Notes under the pieces: model-generated
What the model was told of the DNA's origin: nothing
The model's input: only the letters and a program-made list of their open reading frames with translations
Databases searched by the model: none
Assembly: GCA_023634235.1 (NCBI GenBank)
Contig: JAMKCF010000011.1
Location: forward strand, 18,090,027 to 18,154,026
DNA length: 64,000 bases
Source: Pisaster brevispinus
Taxonomy: Eukaryota > Echinodermata > Asteroidea > Forcipulatida > Asteriidae
Direction: 5' to 3'
Shown here: in pieces, positions 47,401-60,035 of the stretch
Layout: each line of letters starts with the position of its first letter
Numbering within the stretch: position 1 is the first letter of the stretch
Translations under genes and position numbers: made by a program

Positions 47401-50400
47401 ACTCCAATGTATTACCGGTACAACACCAAGTGTGATTTACGTCGTATGAATGGAAGAACGCCTCCCTAACCAAAGTTTATGTCGGTTCGTGAGAACTGTT
47501 TTTGTTCTTAACATTAATTGATCTTGATGCGAACCGAGCAATACAAATGGAACCTTCGTGTCAGTTCATGAAACGAAAATTTTCACTTTTGTACAAAGGT
47601 TGTTAAATGCATAATTATCGTTTTGGTTTTTAAGTGCGGTTAAGCTATTCAAGCTTTGAAATTGCATGGAACTGACAAGTATTGTTAAAATGTAAAAAGA
47701 AAAAAAAAGTTATAAATTAAAAATATATATAATAAAAACGAGCAAAAAATGGTTTGTACACAAGGTGACAGTTTGTGGCGTTAGTGACAAACGTGAACAT
47801 TAATTGAGGTTGAGGGTAATAACCGAGAATACTTGCGTATTAGTGTTTGACATTTGTGGCACAAACTGTGAAAATTCACGTAAATATTGTCAACCATATT
47901 CGCAACAAGGCCAAGTTGTGCGTTTTAATGTTATTACCTAAACATGTAAATTGTCAATGCCCCTTTAAAGCCGCCAGATGTTATTGATCTTCTTTTTTTT
48001 AATAGGTGGTAGCTCAGGAGACATCCAGTTGGTTTTACGAAGATCATTGCTCGGCCCCACCGGCAAGACTGTTGAGGATGTAGTGATGCATGATGGGACT
48101 GCTGATCACAGCAATGCGCACAATCACACCGAGTATACCCAAAGTTGTAAGACAAATAAAACTACAGTTAAATTATTAACATTGCGATCGAGCCATTGTT
48201 TTGTTTAGTCCAAGGTAAAGAATAACGCTGATTTGTCAATGGATTTACACCAAAAAGCATTAATCATTTATCATTGATACTGGTTGAGTCTTTCTTAAAA
48301 AGGAAGAGGTGGCCAGTGGTACTAGTTGAGAGAAATGGTCCAAAAAGCTTGCGCATACGTCAGCCCATCAAGCACACAAAGATCAACGACATATCATTTA
48401 TGCAATTAATTACTCTAAACCAAGTGAACTTCTCACATGTCGACAATGTCGTGACAATGTGTCTTGTCAACATAGAATCTCATTATCTCGTAATGCTTCC
48501 GAAATCTGAACTTACCGGTATTTAATTAAATGTGAAAGAATTTTTGATGGGTTACTTACCACACATATTGATACCAGTGTGTCCTTACCCACCATAGAGT
48601 TGTCAATGCCCAGGAGTACCACACTGAGGTATGCAAGAATAAAGCCACACGCTATTAAATTATTCACTCGTGGACTTGACATCTTGACTTGTCTTTGATT
48701 TAAAAAGAAGAAAAGAGAGAAGAAAAAAAGTAAACAGAAAATCAATAATTTAATACATGTTAATCGGGAATAAATAATACAAAGTTTTTTACCGGTGGGT
48801 TTTTTTTTTCCTTTTTCTTTTCAAGAAAAAACGTCTAAAATCACAAGGCCAGACAGTCACTTCAAGGTAAGGGCTACACTATTTTGGGCTATCGACCAAA
48901 ATCAACAGTCACCAGGGACATGTTGCCACCTACTCCTGGAGTAGAAACCGGTTCACCCCCTTCACAGTCCCTAAGGACGTAGACACCGGTACCATCCACT
49001 ACGAGCCTGGCTGGTAGAGCAGATGACTACCTTCCCAACTTTTAAAGATGCAATTCTCGTTGAGTGCCTCGCTCAAGGGCACAATATTGTCATGGCCGGG
49101 ATTCGAACCCACACTCTGCCGCTGACAACAACAGAGCTTGGAGAAAATGTGTGCAACATGCCAACATTTGAGGGGACCTCGTGCGACTATATTTTTAACT
49201 ATATGTTTCATGGCTGCAAAGGCTAAAAAAAAATTACTAAATAATTAAACTGAGGGTGTAACATGGTGTCAACGCAAACCTTACTATAAGAATCGATTTT
49301 TTTTTTTACGCGTTTAGTAAGATTAACAATAAAAAAAAGAGGAACCAAAGATACTAACTTGTGATTACGTTTCCAGATGTTGAACCCAAGAAACAAAACA
49401 GCAAGAACCATTCCAAAGACAGCTAGCACAGACGCGGCAATCATGATGGGAAGGGGTGTGGCTTGAAGTTCAAAAATAACAACTGTAATGTCGGAATCAT
49501 GCGGGGGTTTACCATCTGGTCGGACACGACAACAAAGAACAAAATCAAACCAATCATTTTGTTACCGTTGATTTCAACCTACACCCTCGCAAGGTATACA
49601 TACTGTGGCTCAATCATGAAATTCCATTTTTTCAGTTGAAACACAGCTTAAAGGAATAATACTAAAAAATAACATGAAGTCGGCCTTGTATGGTTTGCTT
49701 TGTGTGACTAATCTCAAATGTTGTCGAATCGTTCGTCTGTTACAGCAGCTGTTTTATGTATATGAGTAACAATTAACGAAACCAAAAATGTGTTTTGATT
49801 AAAAAAATTGTCAGTGTATTGTCTTCAATCAGTAGACCACTTTCTGAATTTCGATGATATCATTTATAAAATACAACAAAAAACGAAACACTTACCACTG
49901 TAGTACCAAATATCTTTAGTGGGGATAGACCACGTGATCTCATTTGCAGCACTGTCGAATGTGCCAATGTGAGTTTCTAAGCCCGCTTAGGAATTTAAAT
50001 CACATGTTTAAATCTTGTGTTCAATTATTACAGCTGCTTCGGCTGGTTTGCAAGTTAAGCGATTCTCATTAAAAGGTTATGCGAATAAACCATTGTGATG
50101 GATACTGTATCATAAATGAACACAAAATGCCGTAAGATATCATGGGCAAGTCTTTTTAATAGATGTATTTAGATAAACTACGGTCTGTTTGAGGGCTTTT
50201 AAATCAAATGTGAAGTTACTACATACATTATAGGTAGAGTCATAATTAATTGACACAGAAACTAAGAAGAACTGCAGTGTTGATAGTAAAAACTATTTTG
50301 AAAAAGGATTCCCTTCGAAGCAATATGGTTTGGATAATTTTCTTCCAAAATTTTAATCTTAGAAACGATTCAGGCGTGAATCAAGTCAACAAACAAACAC

Positions 50401-53400
50401 TGTCAAGTATAACTTTCACAGGTGACCTTTTAATCTTGTTTGATAATGTTGCCTATAAATTATATCAGTCGTACATTGACAAAAACCAATCTATGAACTT
50501 ACCTTTCAGAAGTTTAAAGGTACTGGTTATACAGTCTTTGTATGGATTTAGCTTTAACTAAACCAACTGTAATAGGCACTTACACATTTTGTTATTGTTA
50601 CTGGAACTTTTAAGTTTGTCAAAACTTGATTGTAATTAGGTTGTTGCGTGTCGTGGCCGAGCGGTAAACAACGCTGGACTCACACTCTCTGGTGTTTCTG
50701 ATCAGTGTGGGTTCGAGTCCCGGTTGTGGCAAGATATTTTACCTTCAGATAGAACATTAAGCCATTGGTCCCGTGTACTAGGATTGGTATTGCACGTAAA
50801 AGAAACCAGAACACTTATCGTGAAAGAGAAAGGGTTGACCCCGGTGTTTCTAGTCCACATACCAAGCACCCTTGTCTACAGGTTTACTCAGGTTTGCGAG
50901 CTACAGTGATTTAGTTCACTTTATGCGGCATCTTTGGCTTCATTTACTTTTATAATAACTTAATAACAATTAACAAACAACTTGCATATTTAGTTTACTT
51001 ACCAATGTTCTGCTCTATCAGTAGGTTACCAATCCTATACCCAGTTTCATGAAAACTTACATACCCCTTTAAAGACAAATTTAGAATAAGCATGCTAATA
51101 ATTTTTTTAATTTTATGGAGTGTTTTTTTAAAGTGCTTGAATCTAGAAGAGTAAAAATCAAGCATAAATATATGCTACAAGAGTTTTCTACGCAAAGAGT
51201 TTGTTCAGTATATTGTTGTGTTTTTCAACTTTAAAATAAGATGTTTGGGAGGAAACCTTGTTAGGACATTCGACAATATTGTTTGGTGTTAGAACAACTG
51301 TTGTAAGACGTGTGCTCTAGAATGGCAAAGGTCATGGGTTCGATTCCCACCAGAGTTTGTCCTTTTGGGTTTTTCCACAGAACCCGTGAAAGTACTAGCT
51401 ACTTTTACTCAAATGGGTCTAAGGATTAAACCATTCCAAATTTCCAGAACTAATTACCACTAGACCAAAGAGAATGTCCGCTAGCTAGAGGCAGTTCGGA
51501 TCTTATATTTTACTATCTATTACGTTCGATATTACTGTTGAGTAATTTATTCAACGTACATCAACAGAGGGCGCACAAGTAGCTTGTTATAACGAAGCAC
51601 AAGTGTGTGTCTGTAGTTTGCACTTCCTTTGGCGAGCACCCACCAATCAAGAGACCATAATCAACATAGGGGGACATAAACAATACGGGGCGGTAGAGTG
51701 AAGTCGGGCTTGTTTGGGGGTTCCTAGAAGCTACTCCATGTGAACCGACGGGTGGATTTTTTATTGGCTGAATCGACAGTTTTGAGCAGGGGGCGCCCTC
51801 ATCCCAATTCTGGGTTCAGTAAAAAGAGAATTTCTTAGAGGTAGACCACCGTGGATGCCGAAGAAGCACTACACATCACGGTTGTTTGAGGGTTACCCCC
51901 AAGTCAAGCATTAAAATGACTCAATGTCAACATAGTGCAAGAGGAAGGGAGCAAACTTACTGACATTCCAGCAAACGTCTGATTCAAAATACTCTGGACG
52001 ACTACTTTGGCGAATTTCTCGTCACCATACTCGTATAAATCAAGACTCGTTGAGAGCAAGGGTTGTGCCTCATGAAAGGCCAGGGCTAACGCCCACACTG
52101 CATCGTAACTAGTGGCTGCGTAGGTTGGATCGTTCACGGTGATGTTGTAACCAAGTACGGCGGACATATCTTGCCGGAATTCTGCTGGTGTCTGAAAGTT
52201 ATTCATACTTTACTGTACAAAGTGACAGGCACAACAACTTCACCTTACAGACTGGATATTATGTTGTATGTATTGTGGGGAAAATGATAACTGCACAGTT
52301 CCCGCCCATTGAAAATGTGGCATGGTTTCAACAACATTGCTTTCAGCAAATTAGCATCGGTAAGATTTAGTCAGTTAGGCAAAACGTCAACGCCACTGAT
52401 CATAGTAACTTTATTGATTCATGTTATAGTTGCTGTTATTGTTGTTTTGTTTTTATGGTGGATTGTTGTACACTGGTTGTAAACCAGATTGACTTGATTC
52501 AGGGTCCTAGGGGGTCAGGCTGAACCGGAGAAAAAAATACTTTTAGCTCGGATTTGGTGTCAGTTTGAACCATTTTTGCCATTTTTACACAGACTCCGGG
52601 TCACACTGACCCCAAAAGTGGGTCGGGTAACCTGGGACCTAGTCTAGGACCTAGTCTAGGACCAAGTATGCCAAGTCAATTCTGCCAGGAAGTTTTTGTT
52701 AGTATTTTTTTTAGTGGATTAGTGTTAGTTAATGATACCTTGCACTACAGTTTGTATTGTGCCTTCTTGCAGTTGAGGCATCATGAATACACTGCAGGGG
52801 AAATATGCTGAAGCTAACAATTAACAGAATCAACAATTGTAACTGACCTGTCCACTTCGTCCCACGCCTTTCTCTTGTCCATAACAACTAAAAGCAACCG
52901 CTAGGTATCCCTCAGTCGCAGTCATGAGTTCCTCAGTCGTGCAAGAAATTGTCTCGTCCAAGACGGATTGCCATCCGTCCTTGTAAGTACCCAATATCAT
53001 CCAAACGTATTTCGGGCCGTACATCCCCAATTTATAAGCCTGACAGGAACGAACCGAAAACTGAATAAAAGTACATAGAACTAGACAGAAAAATTAGGCT
53101 CGACAACGAAAAGTATGTGGTTTACACCTTTTTCAATATATCATAAGGAAACGGTGTGGATATGTTTAGAGTAAGAATTGCTGTTTCACAACAACAAAGA
53201 TTCGCTACAGTAATAATGAGCCAGACTCTGTAAAAGACGGTACACCAGCTTTGAAAAGACTGTGCGAATTGTTTCTACTAAAACATCACACATAGTAAAG
53301 TGTACAAGTTCTAAAAACTCACAGTGCAGAATACTTTCCGAACCTGTCCTTCGTAGAAACTGGTTGCTATGATTCTCACATCTTCATCCTGTGGGCAAAT

Positions 53401-56400
53401 TTCTCAAAAATTAGCTCAGAAAAGAATTCACATCGACTGTCTTTTGTAAAAACAACAATGAATGAAAAAGAAATATACAAAATCTGGCCTATCCTTTTTA
53501 TAACCGCCTCTCCGGAGGCAAACGAAAGATGGCGCACTTTATTTGATACCCCGTATCACAAGTACGTTTGTTAAATGATTGTCTTGCTGTAATAACTTTA
53601 TTATTAATTTCAAATGTCTCCATGCTTTACTGGTAAAGTTATAACCTCATTAACTTAAGAAGAGGAAATATTCGTATAAAATCTTTGGAAAACATCAAAG
53701 TTAGAAGCTATATACCTTCAACCGCTGCAGGGCATCTTCCGGATCAGTGATGAATGTCTCAGAGCTTACTATGGAAAAATTGCTATGCGCTGTCTCATCG
53801 TGAAGTCGTTTGATCCTCTGGTTGTTGAAGAGATATCCACATATATTAATCTTCGCCTCCTAGCCGGCCAAAACTTACACCTGTACTCACACAGTGTCGC
53901 TAGGAGAAGCAGGTGGGTTTATGTAGAGTACATTTGTACACTCCAACCCTGTATACAATCCTCTGTTCAGTAGTCTAAATACATGAATGGGGGGTCATCT
54001 TGACTTCCTCTAACCCGAGAAAACCCCCACCCCAGACAAGTGTATTCATTGTTTTGACTAAGTGGCTGGTGGCTCAGGCACGAAGGAATGTGGTTAACAG
54101 TGTAAACTAATGGGGCGATGACTAAGGCTGCCTTTTGTCAAGGCTGGTGTCACAAGTGCGTTCACCCAGGATTAAAGGTGACTAAACCATGTTTTTTGGC
54201 ATGGTTTGAAAGGGGCATAACTCGAGTTTAACAGTATTTGCCCACAAATTTGGGGTTTTATTAAAAAAACAAAATAAAAAGTGTCTTCTGACGACACTGT
54301 ATTGGAAAACGCAGGGTTGTAATAAACCGTATAGGAAACTGACTGTGTAAGTTTTAAATAATTTGGGTCGGAACAAAGACAAATTGACTGCAGCGGAACT
54401 TTAGCCAACGACCTCCGGATTAACGTACCGGCACTCTACCTACTGAGCTATCCAGCCATATGTTGGCGGTCTCCCTATTAGTCAACATCTTAGTTCGGGA
54501 GTGCCAGTCAGAAGCCATACAACCTAAAGCGGCTGTGTGTTATAAGTAGGTAAACGTGTACGTCGTATGTTGTCAAAGAAACAAGGGAGGCCTGACTGCC
54601 ATGATGAGAACTATTTGATAGTATGTCAGATAGATTAGCAAAATTTGATTTAACTTAGTCACAAAAAGTGTCAGACGGTTCCCACGCCCCTCCCAACAGC
54701 GATACATGAAGAGCTTCCCGTTATCATTGACAAGTGACTTTTGTAAAAGATCAGGTCTTCTTCGAAGCCCAAGAGGGAAAATAGGTTAATCCGTTCGCAT
54801 GGTTTAGTAATTCCATTTGAATGGTTAAGCAATCAGTTCATTTGGGTACATTAATCTGTTCCTTAGGTTGTGGTTATCAGTTGGAAGGGTTCAGTAATCC
54901 GTTCAGTAATCTGTTCGAGCGTTAGCCAGCTGTTCAACCATGAGTCTCTTCAAGTTGGTGAATGGTTGATTGCATGGGCAACTTAGCAAAATCGTTGGAG
55001 TGGATTACTAAACCCGCGAACGGATTATTATGTTAGTCTGTCCGAATGGGTTACTGAACTGTGCCAACGGATTAACGAACCTTTTGAAAGGTTAACTAGT
55101 CCGTGTGATAAAAATTACATAATTTTTATCTTACCACTGTTTCTTTCCGAGCTTCGTATCGTTTTTAGTTCACACGTATGATGTAAACAAGTTTAAGACT
55201 TACCCCCTTGTGCGGTTCCACTGCTTCATTAAGGGTAGCAATCCTTGTCCAGCCGAACTGGCGGATGATTCCGGCTTGTGCTAGGCCAAATGCTGATGCC
55301 GAGGTGAGTGTACGGTAGATGTGTGGATATCTGTCTCGATCGGAGAGAACTGGGCTGGATCCACCGGGGGAGATCTGGTTATCAAGGATTATTTTAAGAA
55401 AAAAACTTGTTTTCCCTGTTTCGTGCAGATAATCTCTCAAATTGTGCAAGTTGACCGTGAAAAGGCTGACCGTGATCAGGCTGACCGCGATAAGGCTGAG
55501 TGCGCAGCCAGAATTGGAATAATCCATGTATGTTATAGGGGACTAAACTCCAGTTAATTTACAATGAGGCAGAAAGCAATAGGCTCGTTTTAAAACCTTA
55601 ATAAAGAATAGTAAATCAATTGCTAAAATTTGTAATCGCACAGAAGGAATAGTTTAATTAGTATCTAACAAAGATTATTTTATAGGATGACAAGACAAGT
55701 CATGACTAACTTGAACGACAAAACAAAACAAATATTGCCATGATCTTTGTGCATCATACAAAAAGAGACAAGACCATTTTAAGTGATTATTTGTGTGAAA
55801 ATTTTGAAGTCATGTTCATGTACATAATAAGCAAGTTCCTAGCTCAACAATGTGTAGCATCGATGGCATCCAACACATCTGGAAAAACCACCCCTGTCAA
55901 CTAAATGCAAGGATCTAGCCAGAGTCGAAGAAAAACTTGAAAATACCACGAATCAGTAGACTTTGGGTGTTTAAAACGGTAATGTTTAACTAAAAGGTTT
56001 TATTACTCTGTAAAATGATTGTTCATGATCTTTAGCAACCCAGCTAACATGCACATGTTAGGCCAAGTTCGGTGAACTTTTGCACAATCTGCATCACAAA
56101 CGAACGTTGAACAGACGTTCGAAAAAGTCGGCGTCAATTTGTAAATGTGGTACGGACGATGGTAAATAGTATGCAATACAACAGTTCCAGTAAGACCTTG
56201 CCACAATGTAGTTTTAGGGGCAACCCAACGTTGGCTCCCATTATGTTGAACCAACGTCGAGAAAAAGTGTGCAGTATAGCAGGTCGATTTTCAACGTTGC
56301 CCTTACTTAGTTATAATATGGTCAACCTTACATCGGCTTCCATAGGTTGTGCCACCGTTTCGAAATGTTGTGCAGTATAACAGGTAGTTTTCAACGTAGT

Positions 56401-58755
56401 TATAATACGGGCAACCTAAAGTTTACTTCTTTAGGTTATTGAAACGTCGGGTAATGTTGTGCAGTATAAGTAGCAAGTTGGTGTTTTTTTGTTTTTTTTT
56501 CAATAATGGCTCGAGGTAGTTGTAATACGGACAACCTACCGTCAGAATCATAGATTGTGCCAACTTCGGAAAAAGTTGATACAACATAGTTATAAAGTGG
56601 GCAACGTAACGTCGGCGTTCTTATTGCAATGGTGTTGCGTTGGCAATCAACGATGAGCAAAGGTCGAGCCATCGTTGATATAGAAGCAAATTTTAAAGCA
56701 GGGCTCTAAAAGGTTGTGATTTTTTTTTATAGTTTCATAAGATCTGGTTAAATTTAGTCATAACTACTGTTTGTTTTCGTGCTTTTGTTTTTACATTCGT
56801 CTATAAAAAAAAACATTACAATAAAAGAACAAATAAAGATTTGTAATTAAGGCAAAGAGAATTTGAAAAGTAAACAGTTTTAATTCAAAAGATGTTAACT
56901 ATGATCTTGTGGATATAATGGCTCCGTTAACGATTATAATGACTGTAGCATAAGTGGTTATTGGTTTCATGAATTTAATAACATAATCAATACAAGTTAA
57001 TTGACAACGATGGAATAAGGTTCTGACGACGCCACTTGCCAACGGCTACTCAATCATTAAAACTGACGTTTGCCAACGTTGGGCCAATGTGTACATGTAA
57101 GCTGGGGCATAGCTGTCCAATCAAAGCAGTTCCCCAACATTACTCCAACAAAATATTGAAAACAACAAAATAAATGCGTCATAACACCATTTAATGTACT
57201 GAAGCCTATTTGAGTATTTCGTCCGGGACATTTGATTCCCTTTTCCTGGAAACTTTTCATTATGATGTATAGCAACTATGGGATTTTGTACTAAGGTCAT
57301 CTATTGTTTCAGGAAAAAATCCAGAGTGAGTTTATTTGTAGAATAATGCCCGATATTCCTCAACACCTACCTCAACAATATTCCATCGGCCGACTACCTG
57401 CGCCACGGTCTCAGCAATTTTAGATAATAGAGGTCCAAATATTGCTACTTTGGTTGGGGGGTTGCTGAGGAGCTCGACGTACAGTCTGTCCAACGCAACA
57501 GGTAAATCTCCCTGAATTTCATTAGACAGTAGAATAACCTCGTTGAATTTTCAGAATGGCTATAAATCTACGTATGGTGGCCCTGACGGGACATTGCATA
57601 TCGCAAATTTGTGCGCCGAAGTGTGACATGTCGTGAATCTATTTTCAAATATGTGCGCAGAGGTGTGCAATGTCGTGAAATTAATTGCAAATACGTTCAC
57701 AGACGTATGCGCTGACGTGAAATTAATTGCAATGTTTACGTGCACAGACGTGTAAAATCTCGTGAAATTAATCACAAATATGTGCACATGCATAGGCGAT
57801 TGTATTTGCGGTATCTTGAATTTTATTGTATACTTTGTCGCATACCTTCGTATATAATTTACACATATAGGTCTAACTTACTTTCCTGGTCACGCGCACG
57901 GCGGCATGCATTCTCGTGTGCTTTTCTGTCAGTGTCACTTGAAATGTGTCTACTCCTGCGATTGTTGATTTTTGCTTTTGAATTATTTTTGATCTTCTTG
58001 AACGGCGACTGCTTGGGTCAAAGTGCTCGTTGGAGGCGAAACTTCGTAACTTACAAGTACCTGCCTGGTACCCTTGCACATAGTTGTGCAACATCACATA
58101 CGTAGTATGCACACCTTCTTGCAATTAATTTCAAGGGTTTTTTTGTCTTTTGATTTGTTTAAGAAATCGCCTAACACCAAAAGGCTGGACGGCAACTTCA
58201 GGGTGAGGGCTACACTTAACTGGTTTGGGCTGTCGACCCAAATCAACTGTCACCGGGGGCACGTTGCCACCTACTCCTGATGGTGAAACGGGGTTTACCC
58301 CTTCACAGTCAGTAAGGATGAAGGCATGGGTATCATCCATTGGGAACCTGGCTGATAGAGCAGAATGCACTACCTTCACAACTTTTTACAAAGCAACTAG
58401 GGTTAAGTTGCTCGAGAACACATGGTTTATGACAGGGATTTAAACCCACACTCTGCTGCTGATATCGCCTACGTATGCGCACAATTGTGATTAATTTCAC
58501 TATATCGCAAAAGTTTGCGCACATATTTGCGAAATGCGATGTCCCTTCAGGTCCACCATGTTGACCTCTTTGTCGTGAAAAGTCGTGTATCATGCTGCTA
58601 AATTGCATGTAATGTTCGACCCATCGTAAACTGTTCCCATTTATCAATGACTTTTAAATTATATATAATAAACTAAATGCCTTGCTACGTACAAAACCCA
58701 AACAGGGACACTCCAGTTGAGACTATAATGACTACGTTAAGTTAATAATAATAAT

Positions 58756-58801
<46 letters not shown>

Positions 58802-58892
58802 CCAATAACAACAACAACCACAACAAAACAGCAGCAACAACAATAACAACAACAGCATCAACAACTACAACAACAACAGCAGCAGCAGCAGC

Positions 58893-58926
<34 letters not shown>

Positions 58927-60035
58927 GCAACAACAACAATAACAACAACAGCAGCAGCAACAACAATAACAACAACAGCAACAACAACAACAACAACAGC
59001 AGCAGCAAAAACTAAATCCCCTCAAAATTCGTTACCATACGGAGCTACGAAAAAGGACAGGTAAAAAAAATCTAACAAATACTAAAATTATTTAATTCCC
59101 ACGAAATGTGATTCAATTCCCTCGAATTATTATTTCGTCACCTCGAAATACTGTTTCGTACCCCTCGAAATATTATTGCGTTCCCTCAATTCGATTTAAT
59201 TCCCTCAAATGCTATTTCGGTTCCTCAAAATCATTTCATTGCCTCGAATAAGTAATACACTCCCTCGAACTACTACTTCGTTTTGCCTGTCTTCTTTTTG
59301 TTTTAAGTTCATGTTGAGCGTATTTTAATTTGATTTTTTCCCCCGACATTCCCCACCTGAAAAAAACAATAACAGAAATAAAGAAAACAAAGCTGTATAG
59401 CTTCAACGCAATACAGAAAATTCCAAATGAAATGTTTTTTGGTTTTTTTAAGTTTTTTTTTACAGTAATTCAGAACAAAAAAAACGTTTTCAAGACAACT
59501 GGTATTGGTAATTTCTAATCAAAGAGCTTTAAGAAGTATACTTTTTTTCTTTTATCATCTATAGGCTACCACGTATCATGCACATTTATTAGTGTTTTTA
59601 TTTGTATTTTTATTTTATTATATTTTATTTTGTTGTTGTCCAAAAACACAATTGTTTTGAGCATTCTATCGTTCACCAAAGTTTTAAGTAAGTTATCGCA
59701 AAATGTTCAAGTTTCCAAGCAATTTTTAGCGAAACCTCTGCGACTGTTTATCAATGTAACATCAATAAAAGGTACGTCAATAAACCTACCTCAGAGTCTT
59801 GCACATGTAAGACAAGTTCATAGTCCGGTAACACATCACGTCTGTTGTTAATATCAGATACTGCACGCTCGGCACCAAGGAGTGCTGGATACCCGTTGTT
59901 GCGACTCCATCCATCCTTGGGCGACAACGGCAGGAGTCCACCGATGTGCAGGGCCGATTTGTTTGTTGCGATGACAAGAACAGGCCCCTTGGAGCTTGTC
60001 AATATTACTACGGTCGCCAAGAAATGTAATATCAT
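44465..60035 (-). CDS. GABA-B-like class C GPCR, copy 2 (16 exons, 762 aa, intact)
   Basis: Tandem paralogue of the gene at 12282-28114, same architecture. Exons: 60035-59790, 57511-57371, 55374-55204, 53817-53716, 53388-53323, 53039-52848, 52191-51961, 51066-51003, 49976-49896, 49515-49359, 48692-48560, 46916-46809, 46636-46511, 46074-45929, 45768-45576, 44596-44465. Every splice site is GT-AG, all phases are kept and no frame is broken. By eye 14 residues differ from copy 1: F294C, L325V, N333T, G371V, K372Q, V458A, T459A, M526I, W550G, V552L, T696N, I735V, P743A and A748T. W550G removes a conserved Trp at the inner end of TM3 (FTKMWR becomes FTKMGR). Exon 14 has several synonymous and no replacement changes, a sign of constraint. 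It should be a plasma-membrane receptor like copy 1, possibly with altered coupling. Confidence 0.9.
44755..45136. mobile_element. short MITE of the TIR family (copy 2)
   Basis: Counterpart of 12578-12958. Ends GGTGGCCTTGAAGGGACATT and, inverted, TGGTGGCCCTGAAGGGACAT. Here the left TIR matches the consensus better (GAAGGGAC, against GAAGTGAC in copy 1). Confidence 0.6.
48845..49155 (-). mobile_element. tRNA-derived SINE-like repeat (intronic, copy 2)
   Basis: Counterpart of 16715-17040, with the inverted B box GGGATTCGAACCCACACTCT near 49098. It has small deletions in the body, for example the loss of TTAACT within the GGGCTACAC.. block. Confidence 0.65.
50645..50925 (+). mobile_element. tRNA-Ser/Leu-derived SINE (intronic, copy 2)
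   Basis: Counterpart of 18664-18940. The B box reads GGGTTCGAGTCCCGGTTGTG, and the variable arm lacks the CAGA present in copy 1. Not a functional tRNA. Confidence 0.7.
51285..51425 (+). mobile_element. tRNA-derived SINE fragment (intronic, copy 2)
   Basis: Counterpart of 19355-19500, with the B-box region ATGGGTTCGATTCCCACCAG. It is slightly more decayed than in copy 1. Confidence 0.55.
54182..54458 (-). mobile_element. tRNA-Lys-like SINE (intronic, copy 2)
   Basis: Counterpart of 22130-22406. I found no base difference from copy 1 across this element, in contrast to the other SINE pairs. Confidence 0.65.
54780..55098. repeat. foldback built from ~21-bp repeats (copy 2)
   Basis: Counterpart of 22732-23046, with TAATCCGTTCG-like repeats inverted across the centre. 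By eye it is identical to copy 1. Confidence 0.65.
56205..56640. repeat. degenerate ~100-bp tandem repeat (copy 2)
   Basis: Counterpart of 24165-24650. It has an extra GGCTCCCATTATG-type insertion near 56232 and lacks roughly 80 bp of the last block, so repeat number differs between the copies. Confidence 0.65.
57574..58560. mobile_element. ~990-bp TIR element with nested SINE, copy 2
   Basis: Counterpart of 25614-26602, with ends TGGTGGCCCTGACGGGACAT and, inverted, TGGTGGACCTGAAGGGACAT. The nested SINE occupies 58160-58465 and keeps the same junctions, so both insertions predate the duplication. Confidence 0.65.
58742..59011. repeat. (AAC)n/(CAG)n microsatellite (copy 2)
   Basis: Counterpart of 26785-27096, with the same order of CAG and ATA interruptions but fewer CAA triplets at the left end, which shows length change since duplication. 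Confidence 0.95.
59095..59286. repeat. degenerate ~24-bp TTCCCTCGAA repeat (copy 2)
   Basis: Counterpart of 27178-27366 with the same number of units. Differences are a few substitutions. Confidence 0.7.
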
